Of a stretch of 64,000 bases of DNA, positions 58,288 through 64,000 are shown in pieces. Below the pieces are notes generated by a model. It had not been told where the DNA came from. It did not search any database and worked only from the letters and a program-made list of their open reading frames with translations. Origin of the DNA: Allodiplogaster sudhausi (taxonomy: Eukaryota > Nematoda > Chromadorea > Rhabditida > Diplogasteridae). Each line of letters opens with the position of its first letter. The stretch's first letter is position 1. The stretch lies in assembly GCA_945643635.1 (NCBI GenBank), contig CALZFC010000004.1:3873001-3937000 (forward strand), read 5' to 3'. Both the position numbers and the translations under genes were made by a program.

Positions 58288-59680
58288 CACACAGAAAAAA
58301 ATGTTATGCACAAAAAATGTTATGGAAAAATGTTCCGTGGAGATGTTACGCTGAGAAAAACATGTGATGTTTTCGCCCGGGTGAGCGTCGCCTCCTCTTA
58401 TGAAAAAGAAACGTAACATTTTTGTTTATACCTGGATGTTACGTGGTGCACTACATTTGGGCATGCACAAAAATGTTATGTTTGGCTGGAAAGGCGACGA
58501 GCATAGGGAGAGCGAGCATCCAAAGAGCGAAGTAGCGATCACGTCCGATCTGGCGAGTTAAGCAACGTCGAGCGGCGACACTTAGGGGTTTAGCGGTTCA
58601 AACCCACATGTGGTCAACGTTTTCCCAACATGTTTTGCGCGTTTTATTTTACATAAAAATCTACAGAATCCCGTTCAATTGTGTCATCTGAGGTTAGCTG
58701 AGTCAACATGCTCCAAATGTTACTTTTATTTTATTTTTATGAGTCAATAGCGCAAGTGTCTTTCCGAACTTTTTAGCAGAATGAATTAATTGCTCAGTTC
58801 CAACGAGACAGTGATATTGACATACAGCTTAAAAAGTTTATCGATCGGCAGAAACTGCTAAATCAACGGCGAAAGAGTCTTGGACACAGTGACATTTCAA
58901 TCTCTCTCTCCATTTTCTTGTTTGCTCCCCTTCTCTCGCAGTTAGTCAATATCTCTCTCTCTATCTCTCTTTCTTTCTCTCGCGCTTTCTCTCCTCTCTC
59001 TCTCTCTCTATCTCTGTCTCTCTCTTGCTCAACCTTCCATGTCTATCCGCTTCACTGAACCAATACAGCTCTGACACATGTGGGTCTGGGTGGTCGGGTT
59101 CGGTTAACCTTGGGTGAAAATATCTCTAATTCTGATTCCAGGATATACGACGACGGCGCAGCGACTCCGGAAAATGAAAGGTCAGTTCCTATGCACTTTT
59201 GCGGTTTTTGTATTACTTGTAGGATAACGATATGTATGCTTTAAGCTGATTTTCGGACTTTTCGTAGCCATTTGAATGTTTTTCAGGCATTTTTCATATT
59301 TTATGCCCTTGCGGATGGCTTCTGCTACACTCACGTTCTTATGCATAACTTGTTTAGTGTAATAAAGGGTTTTGTATAATAAATACGCTTAAAAGTATAA
59401 TAAATATGCCTAAAAACCAGTGTTTCCAGCCGCATTTTATCAGTTAGCGGGCATAAAGATGTGAAGGGGGCGTGGCTTAAGAGCAAATGCACTCGGCCTT
59501 GAGCGGCCACCGCGGGCAAACGTAACATTTTTGTTAAACCCTGCATGTTACGCCGCGCATAACATTTCGGGTTGAGCATTAAATGTAATGTCCAGAGCTA
59601 CATCAGATGTTCCGGCGCATTTCAACTACATTATTGTTATGTTCCAATGTTACGCTCCACGTAACATCCTTCTTTGTGTG
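58288..59680. mobile_element. TA-flanked inverted-repeat element with ATGTTAC repeats
   Basis: 1393 bp with termini CACACAGAAAAAAATGTTA and the reverse complement of CACACAAAGAAGGATGTTA, flanked by TA on both sides. Subterminal regions are full of ATGTTACG/CGTAACAT repeats. The interior carries a 5S rRNA-like stretch, a CT-rich stretch (58950-59030) and no transposase. Confidence 0.7.
58538..58605 (+). other. 5S rRNA-like stretch with tRNA B-box-like motif
   Basis: GTCCGATCTGGCGAGTTAAG (58543-58562) and the following CAACGTCGAG match the conserved middle of eukaryotic 5S rRNA, which includes the internal RNA polymerase III control region. From memory the match is 28 of 30 bases. About 20 bp later GGTTCAAACCC (58595-58605) resembles a tRNA B box. 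The rest of a 5S gene is not recognisable, so this is a relic or the head of a 5S-derived SINE, not a functional 5S gene. Confidence 0.65.
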
Positions 59681-59872
59681 TATATGTACATACATATATG
59701 TTTTTTGCCCTTCTCTGAGAGATGACTAGTAGACATAATTCCGTTATCAGTGAAAAAAATGAGAAACCGGGAGGGAAAAGATTCAGCTGAACGGTGCAAA
59801 TTCGGTCCAGCCGACTGCCGGCATCACAATCCTAAACAAGTAGCCCACCAACTTCTTCATTTGCCCTATTAA

Positions 59873-60320
59873 AGGAAGTATCCGACGAAAAAATAACTTC
59901 TTCTTTTATATTCCCATATGATCAAGTCTGGCCTAAAAGATCGATTAGAGGTGGAACGCTTTACGAAAGTCAGCATTTAGATAGAAATTTGGATTTGTTT
60001 TTTTGGAATACGGTAGATAACGTCTCTGTCGATGCACCCGGTGTATGCTCAAATCCAAGCAAGGAGTGCCAACAGGTGGGAAGAAGAGGCAGTCTCTGCC
60101 CGTCTTGCCCACTTAGCACCCCATTTTATCCAAGGGATGAGAGATTCAGACGTTAGAGAAAAGCGAGACAATGAAAGAAGTCGAGAGAGGTTAGATACAC
60201 ATACGTTTCAAATTTGAAATTTTGTAGCGGGCGCTTAAAAAAGGCTCATCCAGTTAGGATTTTAGCGCAGTTTGAAACGTATTTTTATCAGATACGGTTT
60301 TCTTTCGTCGGATACTTCCT
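59873..60320. mobile_element. TTAA-type MITE, second copy
   Basis: Same termini and interior as 50532-50978 with scattered substitutions. TTAA is on the left (59869-59872) but GGGC on the right, so one side of the duplication is lost. Confidence 0.85.
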
Positions 60321-60455
60321 GGGCTTACACTTTCCCCGTATTGTTCGAAGGCGGCAAGGACTCATCTGAGAAGGCTCGTAAAAAAAGGCAGACAGGCATC
60401 CGTTGACGTCTGGAATACAGAGAGCGAAGAAGAGAGCGAGAAATAGAGAGAAAGT

Positions 60456-61262
60456 ATATGACACGATTTGCGAGAGTATGAAAATGGCAGGGGACCCGGC
60501 AAAATAAGATTTAGCTCAAAAGCGCTATATACGTACTTTTAAACACGGCGAAACGATTGGAATTAGTCCGGGAGTCTGAAAACGTCATTTTGGTGAGTTG
60601 TGCGAGATTTAAAAGTTTTCCCCGTTAATGAAAATCTTTCTTTTGCATTTAAATATCATTTATAGCCTTAAAAGTGAATTCCCTCAGCTGCCTTTCGACA
60701 GATTATCGTTTGAGTTGCACTTTAGGCGTGGGCATCGCCCATACAAAGTGCGCGTCGCTCCGCAGGCGCTGAACCCCGCGCATTTCAACAGCTTAACTGC
60801 TGGGAAACATTAAAGAGCTCGTCAATATCTGACATACGATATCTCATTCGAAAGAGAATTTTCAGCTCTACGAAATGAGATATAAACCCCATGATAAAAT
60901 GTCATATAAGATAACGACGCTTCTCCAAAGACTAGATTCTACAGCGGCTCTAAAACTGAATATTTTAAACTTCTACTTGAACAAAGTTCTAAAGCAATAT
61001 CTTCTCTATTTGTAGTAAAATTCTTATGAATATTGCTTAATTGTGCGCGAATCTGCGAGCGCGAATGTGCGGACATCTCGGCATGTCTCTCCGAGCTCTC
61101 GAATTTCAAATGTCGCCCAACACGCCAAAATGGCGATTTCAGACTCCCGGAACCATTCCAATCGTTTCGACGTGTTGAAAAGTACCTATAAAGAGCTTTT
61201 GAGCGAAATCTAATTTTGCCGGTTCCCCTGTGATTTTGACACTCTAGCAAATCGCGTCATAT
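60456..61262. mobile_element. Foldback element with ~170-bp inverted termini
   Basis: Left end ATATGACACGATTTGCGAGA and right end TAGCAAATCGCGTCATAT, continuing as imperfect inverted repeats through AAACGATTGGAAT and CCGGGAGTCTGAAA on both sides. The interior is non-coding. Confidence 0.8.
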
Positions 61263-61424
61263 GTATGCATGTAAGAAAGAAGCGACAACAGTGGTCAGGG
61301 AAAATTTTCTTTAAAGACTTTTTTTTACACTTGTGGAATATAATTATAAGCATTAAAGGCGCCGGCTATTCAACATTTGAATAAGTTTAGCCGACATTAC
61401 TATCGGTTTTAACATACAAGTTTA

Positions 61425-61643
61425 TTTCACAATCAGCGACCGGGCCCGGTGGGCGAAGACAAGGTCAAAGGCATCGGCATTCATGTCTGCAGTTCGCTTC
61501 CATGTTGGGGATAGATTTCGGTCGAATTCATCGCGCCATCGTTCTCGGGGATGTCCTGCATGCCTTTTCCACTTCTCGACTCCACAGCTCTTCGTGTCCA
61601 ACGTCCTCCTTCCATCTTCGCAATCAGACTTGTCCATTTCCAC
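61425..61643 (-). pseudogene. Non-LTR retrotransposon remnant (RT/endonuclease C-terminal tail)
   Basis: On -, a 70-residue frame contains HPRERWRDEFDRNLSPTWKR followed by TADMNADAF. This resembles the GRPxxRWxDD…W…A.DR…W motif common after the reverse transcriptase domain of non-LTR elements. It ends at a stop near 61425. No catalytic domain is present. Confidence 0.5.
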
Positions 61644-61649
61644 TTTCTC

Positions 61650-62228
61650 AGGTCAGCTCCGACTATTTATGTGGACAGTTTTTCATCCTCTAAAAATTAG
61701 ATTTTTTATACTTGATGAATATGATTTTAATCATTACAGGCGTTTTCTAATCGAAATTTGAGTTAGGTTACCCCACAATACTGCTTTCGTCGGTTTGACA
61801 GCTTGATGTCAAAAGGAATTGAAGGAAGTCTAGAAAACGACAAAGCCACATCTGAGAAGACTCGTAAAAAAGACATTCGGGTTTCCGTCTGGAATACAGA
61901 GAGAGAGAGGAGACATTGAAAGAGAGAGACAGAGAAATCATGGTAAGATAAATAATGAGAAAAATAAAGAAACAGAGCAGGAGAAAGAGAATAGAGTGAG
62001 AGAGAAGTTATCGTCAAAGAAATGGAGAGATTACTGTGGAATGGGATCGAAGAGGAGTCAGAGGGAAGAGCAGCAACGAGAGGAAGAAATGCGAGAATAC
62101 AAGAGGAAGGAGAGAGAAGCTTTAGAAGTTATAAACAGAGTATGCAGAGGAAGATATAGAGGGGAAAATAAAATAGACACGTTTTACTACTTCTCGTCTG
62201 ACCATGAGACAAATACTATAATAACTAC
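61650..62228. other. Upstream region of second ET-like gene
   Basis: GA-rich. Matches 46060-46470 in patches such as ATGGAGAGATTACTGTGGAATG and ATAAAATAGACACGTTTT. No gene. Confidence 0.55.
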
Positions 62229-62236
62229 TATAAAAG
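62229..62236 (+). promoter_or_regulatory. TATA box of second ET-like gene
   Basis: TATAAAAG, 79 nt before the ATG at 62315; conserved with 46475-46482. Confidence 0.7.
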
Positions 62237-62314
62237 TAACTTTTGATGCTGTCTCAATGTTGAGATTCATCTTCTTTCGACCGCGTTTCCTGCTTGCCAT
62301 TCTTCAGTGGAATA

Positions 62315-63232
62315 ATGAAGGTGATTCACTCTCAACTTGTCCTTGCCATGCTCGTTCTTCTTGTTGACTCTGCGACTAGACTCAAGTGCACTGTCGGCCA
62401 TTATACAATGCCAAATAGGTGTGTTTTTTCTATTGCTTCTTTTCTATTAATAAAAGAACTATGTATGTATGCACATAACTATTGATTGAAAATAATGATA
62501 AATAGACGAACTCACGACTTCATCGTTGGCGAACCTGAAAAGCCTTTGGATCCAGCGCCCATCGTGAAAGATTGTGCGGAAAATGCAAAATGCTGTGTCT
62601 ACGACCACAAGTTTGTATCAATTTATTTCGTTTGAAGTTGTTTTTACAACTTTAAATAGAGTTAATCTAACTCATTTAGTCTAAAATATGATGAAATGTA
62701 TGTTTGCCGGCAACAACTGGGAGTGCAGCAGTGACTGCAGCAAGCTAGGATGTCGTCAGTGTGAAATGGCTCCATTTTTTTCCTTTTTTTTTAAATTTCA
62801 TTTTAATGGTTACATCTTCTTAATTCCACGAGAGTACGGAGAGACGTAGATGAAAGAGAGAGAGAGAGAGAGAGAGAGAGCAGCAGACGAAGCTGCAGTA
62901 AAAGAAAAAAAAGAGGATGAACCACAGGCTAACAAATGCGTGAATAAAAAGGAAAATGGCTCCACGTACATATGTACGTATGCAAAAAAAAAAGATAAAA
63001 AGGAGGGCGAAATTCGCAGGAGAATTTAAAGTTGAGAGGATTTCACACACAATTTTCTGTACAAAAGTTTTTGATAACAACCAAAAAAAGCAACATTAAT
63101 TTCTATTTTAACAATTCAGATCGTTACATCGATGGCATCACGTGCACGTGTGCTGACGCGAGCAGCGAAGAGTGTGGAGTGCCAGAGTACATTCAGAAAG
63201 CCATCCGAAAGGAGCAATTGAGCAGCCCATGA
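62315..63232 (+). CDS. Single-module ET-like secreted protein
   Basis: Exons: 62315-62418 (signal peptide MKVIHSQLVLAMLVLLVDSA, then LKCTVG), 62506-62610 (…VKDCAENAKCCVYDHK), a third exon at about 62709-62757 (WECSSDCSKLGC) and 63120-63232 (CTCADASSEECGVPEYIQ, TGA). Exons 1 and 2 join in phase. The third exon lacks the AG acceptor present in all copies at 46.9-49.9 kb (TGAAATGTATG where others have TGAAG|C/T), and no other AG gives an open frame. Either this copy is inactivated or an error exists here. One module with about ten cysteines is encoded. Confidence 0.6.
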
Positions 63233-63491
63233 ACTTATCTTTCCAATGAGTTATAGTAAGCCAGAACCTGACGAGGTCTTTAATGTTTCCCAGTCATGAA
63301 ACTGTTGAAACACGCACGTTTCACTGCATGTGCATCGGCAAGCACTTTGATTGGGCGTTACCCACGCCGAAAAAGCAACACAAGCGATATACTGCATGAA
63401 GATAGTCTAGGGAATTTTTTTAGGGTTTTATGTTACTGCTTAAATAAAATCTAAACGCAAAACAAATTTATTAATTGCCGTGCAAAACAGT

Positions 63492-63567
63492 TCGATAGCC
63501 AAGGGAATCGAATCCCGGACCTTTGGACTCCGCCTTCAGATCGTTCGCACTACACTAAAGCATCCTG
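63492..63567 (-). other. tRNA-like sequence (degenerate)
   Basis: On -, TTTAGTGTAGTGCG resembles an A box and GGGATTCGATTCCC a B box about 45 nt apart. The acceptor stem does not pair and the T stem has an extra base, so it is a tRNA pseudogene or SINE head rather than a tRNA gene. Confidence 0.35.
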
Positions 63568-63759
63568 CAAAGGCTGAGAAAATGCATTCTTCTTACATTG
63601 CACGGTGGATAGGTCAAAGAAACGCTGAACAGTGCGGATTTCAACAGTTTTATGACTGGAAAACATAAAAGAGTTTGAACGACGCCACACACTGATATGT
63701 ATACATTCACACGTTGAATAACCTTTGCATTCAACGCGAAGTAAAAAGGTGTTTGTTCC

Positions 63760-63885
<126 letters not shown>

Positions 63886-64000
63886 TCCCTCTATTCTGTC
63901 ATGACGTGAAAAAATTAAGAAAAAATTATTTAAAAAAGGTTCATTTGTTTAAAAACCAAGCTTATGGTTAGAGACAAATGTGCACAGCGTGAGAGATAGA

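Noticed and set aside
58521..58640. Functional 5S rRNA gene
   Set aside because: Only about 36 nt match; the outer helices and the rest of the gene are not recognisable.
59142..59182. Exon-like segment between an AG and a GTCAGT
   Set aside because: Short, isolated, inside a transposable element, and with no partner exons.
60030..60120. Wnt-like cysteine stretch in the TTAA MITE
   Set aside because: Similarity is limited to a few spaced residues and the frame is not kept between copies.
63492..63567. Functional tRNA gene on -
   Set aside because: The acceptor ends do not pair and the T stem is irregular; only A- and B-box-like motifs remain.

Overview
This window is nuclear DNA from a nematode, most likely rhabditid-type. 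No species is named because nothing in the sequence fixes it. The evidence is lineage-specific: spliced genes with TTTCAG-type acceptors encode a six-cysteine extracellular domain that matches the nematode C6 domain. A second cysteine-rich family resembles the nematode ET module. A remnant of a nematode-type seven-transmembrane chemoreceptor is also present. No bacterial-style operons, rRNA genes or CRISPR arrays are seen. Most long open frames are translations of CT/GA microsatellites and are not genes.

Layout. (1) 1-11 kb, + strand: the 3' end of one C6 gene and two complete seven-exon C6 genes (2181-3559 and 8773-10835). They are separated by CT-rich upstream DNA and by inserted elements: a GGCCCC-rich hAT MITE, a gag-only LTR retrotransposon nested in a repeat rich in heat-shock elements, and Tc1/mariner-type MITEs. 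(2) 11.9-35.6 kb: a very large imperfect inverted repeat (arms 11891-24549 and 24795-35626, 245-bp spacer). It carries one C6 gene per arm (18420-20360 +, 28731-31102 -), an orphan first exon per arm, MITEs and degenerate repeats. The arms differ by several large indels. (3) 35.9-37.7 kb, - strand: a decayed, 3'-truncated chemoreceptor gene next to the palindrome edge. (4) 39-45.7 kb, - strand: a C6 pseudogene, a fragment of an unknown cysteine-containing gene, a solo LTR, an orphan C6 first exon, and a decayed relative of a small secreted-protein gene. (5) 46.5-50.3 kb, + strand: a multi-module ET-like gene. (6) 51.5-57.1 kb, - strand: a 21-exon gene whose reading frame closes perfectly as four tandem C6 domains (571 residues). 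(7) 57.3-63.3 kb: a small signal-peptide gene, three inverted-repeat elements (one holding a 5S rRNA-like stretch), a retrotransposon remnant and a second ET-like gene.

The recurring order [C6] - [small secreted protein] - [ET-like] at 39-50 kb and 51-63 kb indicates a segmental duplication. The C6 genes are built from a phase-1-to-phase-1 five-exon cassette (exons 2-6), so cassettes can be added or lost without breaking the frame. The four-domain gene shows gain, and two orphan first exons show loss. All these products carry N-terminal hydrophobic leaders and cysteine-rich ectodomains and are probably secreted or surface proteins. Their molecular function is unknown.
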